Source: Sphingobacteriales bacterium
Lineage (GTDB): Bacteria; Bacteroidota; Bacteroidia; Chitinophagales; UBA2359
Direction of reading: 5' to 3'
Assembly: GCA_016718845.1 (NCBI GenBank)
Contig: JADKCK010000006.1
Span: forward strand, 190,001-223,967
DNA length: 33,967 nucleotides
Part shown: positions 17,857 to 25,448 of the stretch, piece by piece
Numbering within the stretch: the stretch's first letter is position 1
How the letters are laid out: each line of letters opens with the position of its first letter
The notes under the pieces: model-generated
The model's input: the letters and a program-made list of their open reading frames with translations, nothing else
Told to the model about the DNA's origin: nothing
Databases searched by the model: none
Made by a program: the position numbers and the translations under genes

Positions 17857-18775
17857 GATGATTATCCTCCATTAACTCAATAAATGCGTCCTCGATATTA
17901 GGTAAAACGGGTTTAAATACCAAATTTTGATGATTATTGGCTATCAAAAATGCCTTTGTTGCAGCTACATCAGCCTCGCCATTTTTGAGCGATAGATGCA
18001 AAAACTCGCCAAAAATAAAACACGATTCGGTTAGTTCAAACTGTCGTAAATTGTTGAGCAACCTAAACATTTGCTCGCTACGCACGGCAAATAATGTTTT
18101 TTTGTGTTTCGATAAGATGCCTTGTAGCGTATCAATATCCAAAATGTTGCCCTTTTGTATTAGTGCAATGCGGTCGCAACGCTCGGCTTCGTCCATATAA
18201 GGTGTCGATACCACAATGGTTATACCGCGCGCTTTTAGGCGGTCGAGCATATCCCAAAACTCTTTGCGCGATACGGGGTCTACGCCTGTTGTTGGCTCGT
18301 CGAGAAACAAAATTTTAGGCTCGTGGATAAGCGCACAACAAAGTGCCAACTTTTGTTTCATACCCCCCGACAATTTACCCGCCAAACGGTCTTTAAAAGG
18401 GGCTAATTGTACATAAATATCCTCGATAAGGTGTTGGTTTTTTTCGAAGGTGGTGTTAAAAACAGTGGCAAAAAAGCGCAAGTTTTCGGTGATGCTAAGG
18501 TCTTGGTACAACGAAAACTTACCGGGCATATAGCCCACCATTTTGCGTATCTCCCAAATACCTTTTACTACATCTAAACCCAACACCTCTGCCCTGCCCG
18601 AGTTGGGGATAAGCAAAGTGGTTAAAATGCGAAACATGGTGGTTTTGCCTGCTCCATCTGCCCCAATTAAACCAAAAAGTTCGCCTTGTTTTACTTCAAA
18701 ACTTACTTTGTTTAATGCCAATATTTTGCCTTTATCGTAAGTTTTTACAATGTTGTCTACTAATACTGCATTCAT
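17846..18775 (-). CDS. ABC transporter ATP-binding protein (N-terminal half of YbhF equivalent)
   Basis: 309 residues. Walker A GADGAGKTT (38-46), canonical signature LSGGMKQK, Walker B ILFLDEPTTGVDP, and a C-terminal extension ending in IEDAFIELMEDNHH, matching the linker region of E. coli YbhF domain 1 (RFEDAFIDLL). Start overlaps the hlyD-like stop by 4 nt, and its end overlaps the next ATPase gene by 11 nt: a tight operon. One canonical and one degenerate signature would give an asymmetric ATPase pair. Confidence 0.94.
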   Translation of the reverse strand: MNAVLVDNIVKTYDKGKILALNKVSFEVKQGELFGLIGADGAGKTTMFRILTTLLIPNSGRAEVLGLDVVKGIWEIRKMVGYMPGKFSLYQDLSITENLRFFATVFNTTFEKNQHLIEDIYVQLAPFKDRLAGKLSGGMKQKLALCCALIHEPKILFLDEPTTGVDPVSRKEFWDMLDRLKARGITIVVSTPYMDEAERCDRIALIQKGNILDIDTLQGILSKHKKTLFAVRSEQMFRLLNNLRQFELTESCFIFGEFLHLSLKNGEADVAATKAFLIANNHQNLVFKPVLPNIEDAFIELMEDNHHAK

Positions 18776-19773
18776 TTGTCGGTTTTTGGGGTTTTTTCGG
18801 ACAAAATTACCTCGCCATACATGCCAATTTTAAGCAAACCATCGTTGGGTACTTTAATTTTTACGGCATACACTAGGTTAGCTCGCTCGTCTTTGGTTTG
18901 GATAGTTTTGGGTGTAAATTCGGCTTTATTAGCAATCCATACCATTTTACCTTGCAATTCGCGGTATTTATCTTTACCGTCATCAACCAAAACCGTTACC
19001 ATTTGGTTTAGTTTTACTTGGCTAAGTTGGCTGCCCGATATATAAGCTCGTAGTTGTAACGTATCGAGGTTTGCCATTTTAAACAAGGGTTTGCCTATGG
19101 CGGCTACTTCGTTTTGTTTGGCGTAGGTTAGCAATACGGTTCCGTTAAAGGGAGCTTCGAGGGTGCAATGGCGCAGTTGGTCGTCGTAAAGGGGTAGGCG
19201 TTCGGCTATGGGTTTTTGTTCGCTCAAAATGCCTTTGTTTTGGATATTAACTGCCTGTTGCTGCGAAGTAATTTGCTGTTGGATAACTACTTTTTGGCTT
19301 TCGGTGGCGGCTATTTGTTTTTGCAAGATGGACATTTGCCCTACAATATCGTCGAGTTGTTTAGCGGGTACGGCATCGGCTTTTACTAATTTATCTATTC
19401 GCACGCGTTCTTTTTCAAGCACTTTAACTTGCTCTTGTTGGGTTTCTACTTGTCGTTGTAGGGGTATAAGTTGTTGTTTAAGCACCTCGATTTGTGGGTT
19501 GGCATTGTTTTGTTTTTGACTAACGGCATTGTAAGTTGCTTTTGTTTGTTGTTTTTGCAACTTTATTTGCTCGCAATCAATTTGGGCAACAATTTGTCCT
19601 TTTTTTAAATTATTACCTTCTTCAACGGTAAAGTTTAACAATTTGCCTGTTGCCTCGGCAGATATAATTACTTCGTCGGCTTCAAACACACCTGTTGCGT
19701 CGAACTGTTCGGTGTTTTGTTTGCAGGCAGCAAATAGGCAGATGCTTAGTAATAAAATGGCTTTATTTTTCAT
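18772..19773 (-). CDS. HlyD/YbhG-family periplasmic adaptor, lipoprotein
   Basis: 333 residues. A lipoprotein signal peptide (LLLSICLFAAC, lipidated Cys17) anchors it. Then a biotinyl-lipoyl-like half motif (about 45-65, GKLLNFTVEEGNNLKKGQIV), a long Gln/Lys-rich coiled-coil hairpin (about 70-190), the second lipoyl half (LEAPFNGTVLLTY) and a beta-barrel domain. It bridges the inner-membrane ABC pump and the TolC-like channel. It lies 74 bp after tolC and overlaps the downstream ATPase gene by 4 nt. Confidence 0.93.
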   Translation of the reverse strand: MKNKAILLLSICLFAACKQNTEQFDATGVFEADEVIISAEATGKLLNFTVEEGNNLKKGQIVAQIDCEQIKLQKQQTKATYNAVSQKQNNANPQIEVLKQQLIPLQRQVETQQEQVKVLEKERVRIDKLVKADAVPAKQLDDIVGQMSILQKQIAATESQKVVIQQQITSQQQAVNIQNKGILSEQKPIAERLPLYDDQLRHCTLEAPFNGTVLLTYAKQNEVAAIGKPLFKMANLDTLQLRAYISGSQLSQVKLNQMVTVLVDDGKDKYRELQGKMVWIANKAEFTPKTIQTKDERANLVYAVKIKVPNDGLLKIGMYGEVILSEKTPKTDK

Positions 19774-19847
19774 GATAGATGCGTTGTGTTTTTGTTGATG
19801 ATTGGCAAAAATGGCAGCAGCAATACAAAAATGTTGTTTTGATGTTG

Positions 19848-21110
19848 TTATTTTCCTAGTGTAATAGCTAAGTTATTGATGGCTTGTTGGCGTTGTGTTT
19901 GGTGTAAAATTAGGTTTTGACGTGCCAAATCTACGTTATTTACTTCGGTTAGGTAATCGGTGGTGGTGATAATGCCGTTTTCGAGTTGCACATCTGCCGT
20001 TTCGAGCATTTGTTGCCTAATAGCAATTAGTTTATTATCGTTTGCTAATAGTTCATCAAAGCGTTTAATATCTTGTTGTTGCGATGCTGCTTTTACTTGG
20101 GTTAGCCAAATAAAATTTTGTTGTTGTTGGGCAATTTTATCTTTATTTACCAATAGTTGTTGGCGTTCAATGTTTTGGGATTTGGTGTAGAGATGCGTTA
20201 AGGGTGCGCGCAACTGCACGCCGCCAATAAAATAAGGTTGTAGCTGGTTAGATAAAAAGTTTAACGACGGACGACCTATTCCGCCTGTGGCAAATGCGCC
20301 AATTTTGGGCAGATTTTTAGCTTTAATTAAGCCTTCGGACGCCGATATAGCCGCCATTTGTGCTTTAAAATAGTTTAGTTCGGGTCGGGTGATGGTGGTA
20401 TCTACAATAGCTATATCGGTTGGCGTAAATTTGTTTTTTTCGATATTGGTATCGCCTGTTAGCAAAACTAAGGCTTGTATGGCGGCATTTTTGCGCGACA
20501 AAGCCTCTACTATTTGTTGGTCAAGCTCAATTAGTCGGGCTTCGAGTGCCAATAGGTTGTTGCCAATTGCCAATCCGCCTGCCTTTAGGTTTTTTGTTTT
20601 TTCGAGTTTTGCGGTCAAATCTTTTCGCAAAAGTGCGGCATTATCTATTTGTTTATCTACCAAAATAATCCCAAAAAATAGGTTGCTTACTTGTTCGTGC
20701 AGGTTATACAGGTCGGTTTTTACCTTTTCGGTTTCTGCCAAAGCGGTAGTTTGTGCTATGTGTTGTTGTTGTTTGGTTACGCCGCCGTCCCAGATAGATT
20801 GGGTTACATCGAGGGTTGCTTTGTACTGAAACTTAGACAACGAAGGCACATCAACACCCGGTAACTCTATGGGTAAATTAGTGGTAGATGATTGCCACGT
20901 AGCTTGTGCGTTGCCGTTTGTTTGGGGCAGATAATTTTTTTGCAACAGTTGCACCTGCAAATCGGTTGCTTTTTGGATGAGGGGCAATAGACCGGTTTGC
21001 GGGCTGTGTTGTTCGGCTTTTGCTATACACTCTTGTAACCCTATGTTGGTTTGTGCAAACCCATAAAAGGTATAAAAAAGGCTTAGGGTAATAAATAATA
21101 ATTTTTGCAT
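19848..21110 (-). CDS. TolC-family outer-membrane efflux protein
   Basis: 420 residues. Signal peptide 1-19 (LSLFYTFYGFAQ), then two outer-membrane-efflux repeats of alternating strands and long coiled-coil helices rich in Gln, Leu and Ala, the usual TolC trimer subunit layout and length. It gives the efflux system its own exit duct; E. coli ybhGFSR has no dedicated tolC gene in its operon. It lies 78 bp after tetR and 74 bp before the adaptor gene. Confidence 0.92.
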   Translation of the reverse strand: MQKLLFITLSLFYTFYGFAQTNIGLQECIAKAEQHSPQTGLLPLIQKATDLQVQLLQKNYLPQTNGNAQATWQSSTTNLPIELPGVDVPSLSKFQYKATLDVTQSIWDGGVTKQQQHIAQTTALAETEKVKTDLYNLHEQVSNLFFGIILVDKQIDNAALLRKDLTAKLEKTKNLKAGGLAIGNNLLALEARLIELDQQIVEALSRKNAAIQALVLLTGDTNIEKNKFTPTDIAIVDTTITRPELNYFKAQMAAISASEGLIKAKNLPKIGAFATGGIGRPSLNFLSNQLQPYFIGGVQLRAPLTHLYTKSQNIERQQLLVNKDKIAQQQQNFIWLTQVKAASQQQDIKRFDELLANDNKLIAIRQQMLETADVQLENGIITTTDYLTEVNNVDLARQNLILHQTQRQQAINNLAITLGK

Positions 21111-21188
21111 GAGCTATGCGGATTAAAGTTTGCTTTATTTTTTGGTGATGATGATGTATTTATGAGGCGATACCGACTAACAGCCTAC

Positions 21189-21788
21189 TTAAGGCATCAA
21201 AATAGCCCTTACATAGCGTTTAATTTCTTCGGGTCGGTTGTTCATTAGGGTATCAAAATCTTGGTCGGATATGTTTATGGAGCTACACAAAATAGGTTTC
21301 GACAGAAACGGAAACACGCACATACTCATCACCGACATCAGAAATTGGAGCGGGTTAAGGTCTTTTACCTTATTGGCAGCCAAATCGGTGTAATAGCTTT
21401 TAGCAAATTCGGAGAACAACAACAAAGGCATTTTTTTTACAAAATCGTTGTTTTTATGTACCGTATTGATGATAAAAAGGGGCAAATAAGGGTTTTGGCG
21501 AAGAAGATTGGTGTGCAACTCTACGTAAATGCAAACTTTTTCGGTAAAAGAAATGGGCATAGTCGTCAATTCTTGAATTTTAGGGAAGAATTGCGAAAAC
21601 TTTTGCTCAAAAATTCGCTCAAACAATGCATCTTTCGAGCGGAAATAATAATGCAACATGGCTTTGTTGATACCTGCAAGGTCGGCTATTTCTTGCATTC
21701 GCGAGCCGTCGTAGCCCGACTTTAAAAACACCTCTTCTGCTGCCGCTAATATTTTTACTTCGGTACTTATTTTTTCTGTTTTTTCCAT
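21189..21788 (-). CDS. TetR-family transcriptional regulator of the efflux operon
   Basis: 199 residues. N-terminal helix-turn-helix (about 30-51: MQEIADLAGINKAMLHYYFRSK split around the turn), then an all-helical ligand-binding domain. First gene of the operon, in the place of E. coli cecR before ybhGFSR, so it probably represses the pump until a ligand binds. The start at 21788 is chosen over the in-frame ATG at 21812 because the earlier codon lies inside a palindrome just after the -7 box (21829-21836), leaving almost no leader. Confidence 0.9.
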   Translation of the reverse strand: MEKTEKISTEVKILAAAEEVFLKSGYDGSRMQEIADLAGINKAMLHYYFRSKDALFERIFEQKFSQFFPKIQELTTMPISFTEKVCIYVELHTNLLRQNPYLPLFIINTVHKNNDFVKKMPLLLFSEFAKSYYTDLAANKVKDLNPLQFLMSVMSMCVFPFLSKPILCSSINISDQDFDTLMNNRPEEIKRYVRAILMP

Positions 21789-21805
21789 AGTTTGACTAAT
21801 AGGTT

Positions 21806-21819
21806 TAACCATTTGGTTA
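21806..21819. promoter_or_regulatory. Candidate operator palindrome of the TetR regulator
   Basis: taacca-tt-tggtta, a perfect 6-2-6 inverted repeat about 10 bp downstream of the -7 box for tetR. Position fits autorepression. Function inferred. Confidence 0.5.
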
Positions 21820-21828
21820 GTTTTGCCG

Positions 21829-21836
21829 CAAAGGTA
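21829..21836 (-). promoter_or_regulatory. -7 element of the tetR-efflux operon
   Basis: Reads TACCTTTG on the - strand, 40 bp before the preferred tetR start. No good -33 TTTG at 19-21 bp. Confidence 0.6.
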
Positions 21837-21895
21837 CGTTATTTGTTATTAGGTGTACTATTTTTTCCTAAAAAAATAAAAAATTGCTGGTAGCT

Positions 21896-21911
21896 CCGAT
21901 ACTTGTATCGG
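21896..21911. repeat. Short palindrome followed by a T run
   Basis: ccgatac-tt-gtatcgg with a T-rich stretch to its right on the + strand. It could be a weak + strand terminator or a small intergenic palindrome; no gene ends on the + strand here. Confidence 0.4.
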
Positions 21912-21976
21912 TTAGTTTTTTTTGATAAGGTATCAAAACCAACAACCCGCAGCGTATAAGGCTGCAAACAAGGCAA

Positions 21977-22021
21977 AAAAAAACCGCAAACACAAAATTT
22001 ACTTTGTGTTTGCGGTTTTTT
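21977..22021 (-). terminator. Terminator of the 22034 membrane-protein gene
   Basis: A 17-bp stem (aaaaccgcaaacacaaa 21980-21996 with tttgtgtttgcggtttt 22003-22019), 6-nt loop, and a long T run on the - strand. It lies 13 bp after the stop codon. Confidence 0.9.
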
Positions 22022-22033
22022 GACGGCAAAAAA

Positions 22034-22504
22034 TCAGTTAGTTTTATCTACTTCCTCTGTTTTTGCGGCTGTATTTTTTAATTTGGGTAGTAGGTTATAG
22101 GCAGCATTAGCAATAAAACCAGCTATTACTGTTGGTATTACACACGACATAAAAAACGACATGGTGTAAGTGGCGTTCCACCAACTTGTTATTTTAAACA
22201 AAAATCCTTTTTGGAGCAAAATAGTATAGCCTCCGGAGGCAATAAAGGCATACAAAAATACCAACACAAAGTACAGTCTAATGCGTTTTGCCCACGAAAA
22301 GATAAGGGCAACCAACAATAGCCCAAAAAACAAGTACATAGAGGTGTACCAATAATGTCGTTTTTTTTCGGCAATAAGTGCCATTTTTTGGGTTACAAAT
22401 AGGTCGGTGCTAAAAGCCCAATAAGCATCAACAAATAGCCAAAGTGTAAGTAATAAGGCTACAATGTAGATAATTAGATAATATTTTGGAGTAAGTTTTT
22501 CCAT
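22034..22504 (-). CDS. Small four-helix membrane protein, unknown function
   Basis: 156 residues, not recognised as a named family. Four hydrophobic segments at about 10-29, 52-72, 77-96 and 113-137, short loops rich in Lys/Arg, and a charged C-terminal tail (KLKNTAAKTEEVDKTN). The start at 22504 is chosen because further upstream the frame only reads a tandem octamer array encoding His/Ser/Thr-rich sequence. It is divergent from fmt. The array directly abuts the start codon. No functional hint comes from neighbours. Confidence 0.75.
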   Translation of the reverse strand: MEKLTPKYYLIIYIVALLLTLWLFVDAYWAFSTDLFVTQKMALIAEKKRHYWYTSMYLFFGLLLVALIFSWAKRIRLYFVLVFLYAFIASGGYTILLQKGFLFKITSWWNATYTMSFFMSCVIPTVIAGFIANAAYNLLPKLKNTAAKTEEVDKTN

Positions 22505-22512
22505 GAGAGCGA

Positions 22513-22616
22513 AGTGGTGATGTGGTGATGTGGTGATGTGGTGATGTGGCGAAGTGGTGAAGTGGTGATGTGGCGAAGTGGCGAAGTGGTGATGTGGCGA
22601 AGTGATGATGTGGTGA
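22513..22616 (-). repeat. Octamer tandem array upstream of the 22034 gene
   Basis: Thirteen uninterrupted 8-bp units, consensus (t/a)gtgg(t/c)ga on the + strand. On the coding strand of the - gene it reads TCACCACA-like units and ends 8 bp before the ATG at 22504. Related to the array at 16945-17028. Confidence 0.93.
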
Positions 22617-22675
22617 AGTTTTAATTTGCAGCGAACAGCCGACAGCGAAATAGCTACATTTTGGTTTAGATATTG

Positions 22676-22683
22676 TATCTTTG
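22676..22683 (+). promoter_or_regulatory. -7 element of fmt
   Basis: TATCTTTG, 18 bp before the fmt ATG at 22702. A TTTG lies 12 bp upstream (22660-22663). Confidence 0.65.
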
Positions 22684-22701
22684 CGTCCAAAAGTACGCAA
22701 T

Positions 22702-23610
22702 ATGAAAATAGTTTTTATGGGTACGCCCGAGTTTGCCGTTTCGTCGCTTGATATTTTGGTGCAAAATGGCTACGAGATTGTAGGGGTGATAACCGTACCC
22801 GACAAGCCCGCTGGACGTGGACACAAATTGCAACAATCGGCGGTTAAAAAGTATGCCCTTGAGCATAATTTACCTGTTTTGCAGCCCGAAAAGTTGAAAG
22901 ACCCTGTTTTTATTGAACAATTACAAGCCCTTAATGCCGATTTACAAGTGGTAGTGGCTTTTAGGATGTTGCCTGCTGTTGTGTTTCAGATGCCGCGCTA
23001 TGGCACTTTTAACCTTCATGCGTCGTTGTTGCCGCAGTATCGTGGGGCGGCGCCCATTAATTGGGCAGTTATCAACGGCGACACCGAAAGTGGCGTAACA
23101 ACCTTTTTTATTGAGCAACAAATTGACACGGGCAACATTATTTTTCAAGAAAAAACGCCTATTGCACCCAACCAAACCGCCGGCGAACTACACGATGTGC
23201 TGATGGATATTGGCGCAAAATTGGTGCTAAAAACCGTGCAAGCCATAGAGGCAGGCAACTGCACCACACAGCCGCAACCCAACTTGCCCGACTTGCGCCC
23301 TGCACCTAAAATTTTTACCGAAACTTGCCGTATCAATTGGCAACAGCCTACGGCACAAGTGTACAATTTTGTGCGTGGATTATCGCCTTACCCTGCGGCA
23401 TTTACTACTTTGCACGATAAAATACTCAAAATTTATCAGGCAAAACCCATTATTGAGATGTACAATCAAACAGCGGGTACTTTTGTTACCGACCAAAAAA
23501 CTTACTTACATATTGCCACCGCCGATGGTTGGATAGAGGTGCTGGAGTTGCAAATGGAAGGAAAAAAACGAATGGGTGTGCAAGAGTTTTTGCGCGGTAA
23601 TAAGGTGTAA
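22702..23610 (+). CDS. fmt: Methionyl-tRNA formyltransferase
   Basis: 302 residues. Transfers the formyl group of 10-formyl-THF to Met-tRNA(fMet) before initiation. The N-terminal formyltransferase domain has MKIVFMGTPEFAV at the start, and the catalytic residues Asn104 and His106 (FNLHASLLPQYRGAAPI) and Asp142 (IDTGNI). The C-terminal OB-like tRNA-binding domain starts near 205 (RINWQQPTAQVYNFVRGLSP). Full length for the family. The start at 22702 rather than the upstream TTG-frame ATG at 22681 is set by the family N-terminus and by the -7 box at 22676-22683, which overlaps the earlier codon. Single gene. Confidence 0.96.
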   Translation: MKIVFMGTPEFAVSSLDILVQNGYEIVGVITVPDKPAGRGHKLQQSAVKKYALEHNLPVLQPEKLKDPVFIEQLQALNADLQVVVAFRMLPAVVFQMPRYGTFNLHASLLPQYRGAAPINWAVINGDTESGVTTFFIEQQIDTGNIIFQEKTPIAPNQTAGELHDVLMDIGAKLVLKTVQAIEAGNCTTQPQPNLPDLRPAPKIFTETCRINWQQPTAQVYNFVRGLSPYPAAFTTLHDKILKIYQAKPIIEMYNQTAGTFVTDQKTYLHIATADGWIEVLELQMEGKKRMGVQEFLRGNKV

Positions 23611-23704
23611 TGGTCGTTTATTTGCTGCTTTATTGCTGGTATCCGTTTTATTTGATACGGCGATGGGCAAGCAATTTATTGAGGGTTTGCGCTTACTTTT
23701 CTGT

Positions 23705-23782
23705 GGGGGTGCCACCAACTAGTCAACTTAGGGTAAGCCAAACATCACCCCCAAAAAAGACATTTACCGCGTCAAGCGGGGC
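23705..23782 (+). repeat. 78-bp dispersed element, copy C
   Basis: Third copy, 78 bp like the others, ending at the base next to the stop codon of the 23783 gene. It has the GGGGGTGCC left end, AGCCAA, CACCCCCAAAAAAGACAT, and CCGCGTCAAGCGGGGC right end; the only change in the right block is att to tta. It lies between convergent fmt (+) and the 23783 gene (-). Confidence 0.85.
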
Positions 23783-24403
23783 TTAACCATAAGCATTGGC
23801 AACATATTGGTTAATAATGCGCTGAAAAACGCCTAACAAAAGCCCCAAATGGCTGGTGTAATATTGGTCGGTATCAATGGTTATTGTCTGGTCGGTTAAT
23901 TTCATAAAACGCCATGCGTTGCCATCAGTAACCGCACCGTATATATGAACAATGTCTGATTTTTTACTTTGATTAAACACCCGTATGCCCAGCATTTGAG
24001 CGGCGCACTGTTCCCAAGCGTTATCTAAGGGGTTGTTAAATTCGGCTTCGGTGATGGTTAAAAAAGGGGCGACAAGTTTTGAGGTATTTGGGGAGCCAAT
24101 AAACATAAAATCTACTTGTCCGTTTAATTTTTTATGTCGGTCGGCGGGCAAATTATTGCCTAGTAGCAGCCCAATTGAAGTGTCGTTGTCGCTTTGTACT
24201 TCGAGCAAGATAGGCAATATTACGGCTTCCGATATTATTGTTTCGGTTAGCGGCAAGGATGCGGCGTGGCTTTTTAAGGTTTTTTGCAAAAAAACGCTGG
24301 GTTCTACCCGCTTAATTTGGGAATGATGAAACAGATTTGCCTCTGTTTGGTCAATCCCAAATTCTTGTTTTAGGTATTCCCAGGTAACATCTTTATAAGC
24401 CAT
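23783..24403 (-). CDS. PD-(D/E)XK-like protein with degenerate motif, unknown function
   Basis: 206 residues. It resembles a family of uncharacterised PD-(D/E)XK-fold proteins common in Cyanobacteria and Bacteroidota, with SEAVILPILLE (58-68), LNGQVDFMFIG (93-103, Asp98), then a strand with E-x-K in relatives, AQML, VFN and IYGAVTDGNAWRFMKL (154-169). Here the third motif reads ITEAEFN, so the expected Lys is Glu121; Glu119 remains. This could make it catalytically dead. Recognition is from recalled family wording, so moderate confidence. Single gene with no clear partner; the 78-bp element abuts its stop codon. Confidence 0.6.
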   Translation of the reverse strand: MAYKDVTWEYLKQEFGIDQTEANLFHHSQIKRVEPSVFLQKTLKSHAASLPLTETIISEAVILPILLEVQSDNDTSIGLLLGNNLPADRHKKLNGQVDFMFIGSPNTSKLVAPFLTITEAEFNNPLDNAWEQCAAQMLGIRVFNQSKKSDIVHIYGAVTDGNAWRFMKLTDQTITIDTDQYYTSHLGLLLGVFQRIINQYVANAYG

Positions 24404-24477
24404 TGTTTTTGGATAATTATTTAGCTGTAATTTTTTTAGCTAAGAAGGATAAAAAATGGAGGTGTGTTAATACAAAA

Positions 24478-25338
24478 CTACTCTTCCCACTCCCAAGGCA
24501 TTTTGGGTAGGCTTGTATTGCGTTGATAGGTTTCGAAGGCGGGTGGATTTTGGTTGTAAGGCACAAATTTGGCGCGTTGTGGTAGTAGGTATTTCATAAA
24601 ATTTACCTCGTCGGTGGTGCTAAGTTTTAGGTATTGGCGCGTATCAACGGCAAAGTACGAGCGTCCGTCGTCTTCGAAATCGTTTATAGACCTTACAATA
24701 CGCACGGCGTCGGGGTTTATGCCCGATTGTTGGACGTATTGTTTCATTTTATGCAGTTTATTTTCGATGGTAACAGGCTCAAAAGGTCTGCCCATTTTAT
24801 CGGTCATGTCGCGTGCTGGTACGCCGCCGTATAAGGTGTTAGGTAGCATATCGTCGGTGATAACCGAGCCAAGTAGTGCCATAGATTTGTCGTGAGCTGT
24901 AATAGGTGACACTACGCAATGCCCTACAAACCATACATCGTTGCCAATATTTAGCGAATGTTGCGAGTAAAATCGGCAACCTTCGAGGGTATCGCCATAT
25001 TTTATGTGGCTCCATAGTTGCGAGTATGCCCCAATGCCGCAGTTATTGCCAATGGTAGTGCCGCCAATTGAGTCGATAACAGAGTGCTGCCCGCACCACA
25101 AGTTATGCCCAATGTGGCAAGGTTGGTAGCCATGTATGTTGGTATGATGATGTATTTTGCCGTAATCGCCTACGGCAAACCAATCGCAAATAATTTCTAC
25201 ATAATGACCAATGTATACATTATCGCCAATATAAATTTCTTCTGCTAATCCGTTCAAACCCCTAATAATAGCGGTTGGTTCGATGTGGGTATTTTTGCCG
25301 ATGCTTATTTTTTTGGCAAATAAGTTTTGATGGTTCAT
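24478..25338 (-). CDS. Left-handed beta-helix acyltransferase (hexapeptide repeat family)
   Basis: 286 residues. The first about 190 residues form hexapeptide repeats (IGDNVYIG, IGHNLWCG, IGNNCGIG, IGNDVWFV) ending in YGGVPARDM, typical of trimeric O-acetyltransferases such as WbbJ or maltose acetyltransferase; His residues in the HHHTNIHG and HDKS regions may be catalytic. A C-terminal extension of about 100 residues (VTIENKLHKMKQYVQQ to PKMPWEWEE) is not assigned. It probably modifies a sugar of surface polysaccharide; the acceptor cannot be told. No glycan cluster surrounds it. Confidence 0.82.
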   Translation of the reverse strand: MNHQNLFAKKISIGKNTHIEPTAIIRGLNGLAEEIYIGDNVYIGHYVEIICDWFAVGDYGKIHHHTNIHGYQPCHIGHNLWCGQHSVIDSIGGTTIGNNCGIGAYSQLWSHIKYGDTLEGCRFYSQHSLNIGNDVWFVGHCVVSPITAHDKSMALLGSVITDDMLPNTLYGGVPARDMTDKMGRPFEPVTIENKLHKMKQYVQQSGINPDAVRIVRSINDFEDDGRSYFAVDTRQYLKLSTTDEVNFMKYLLPQRAKFVPYNQNPPAFETYQRNTSLPKMPWEWEE

Positions 25339-25448
25339 TAAATATTTAGTCGAAAATCAAATATATAAAAAAATATAATATGATGACTTTGTTGTGATTT
25401 TGTAATTTATAATTAGTAATTGGTAATTTGTAATTAATAATTTAAATT
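25339..25448. other. AT-rich low-complexity spacer
   Basis: Contains imperfect repeats of aattngtaatt (for example aattagtaattggtaatttg). A similar acaatttacaatttac stretch occurs at 17046-17061. No gene or promoter is evident. Confidence 0.5.

Noticed and set aside
22513..22616. CRISPR array
   Set aside because: The units are 8 bp with no spacers; no cas genes are in the window.
22034..22690. Longer N-terminus (His/Ser/Thr-rich) for the small membrane protein
   Set aside because: It is encoded by the octamer array and runs back into the fmt promoter; the Met at 22504 starts a normal membrane protein.
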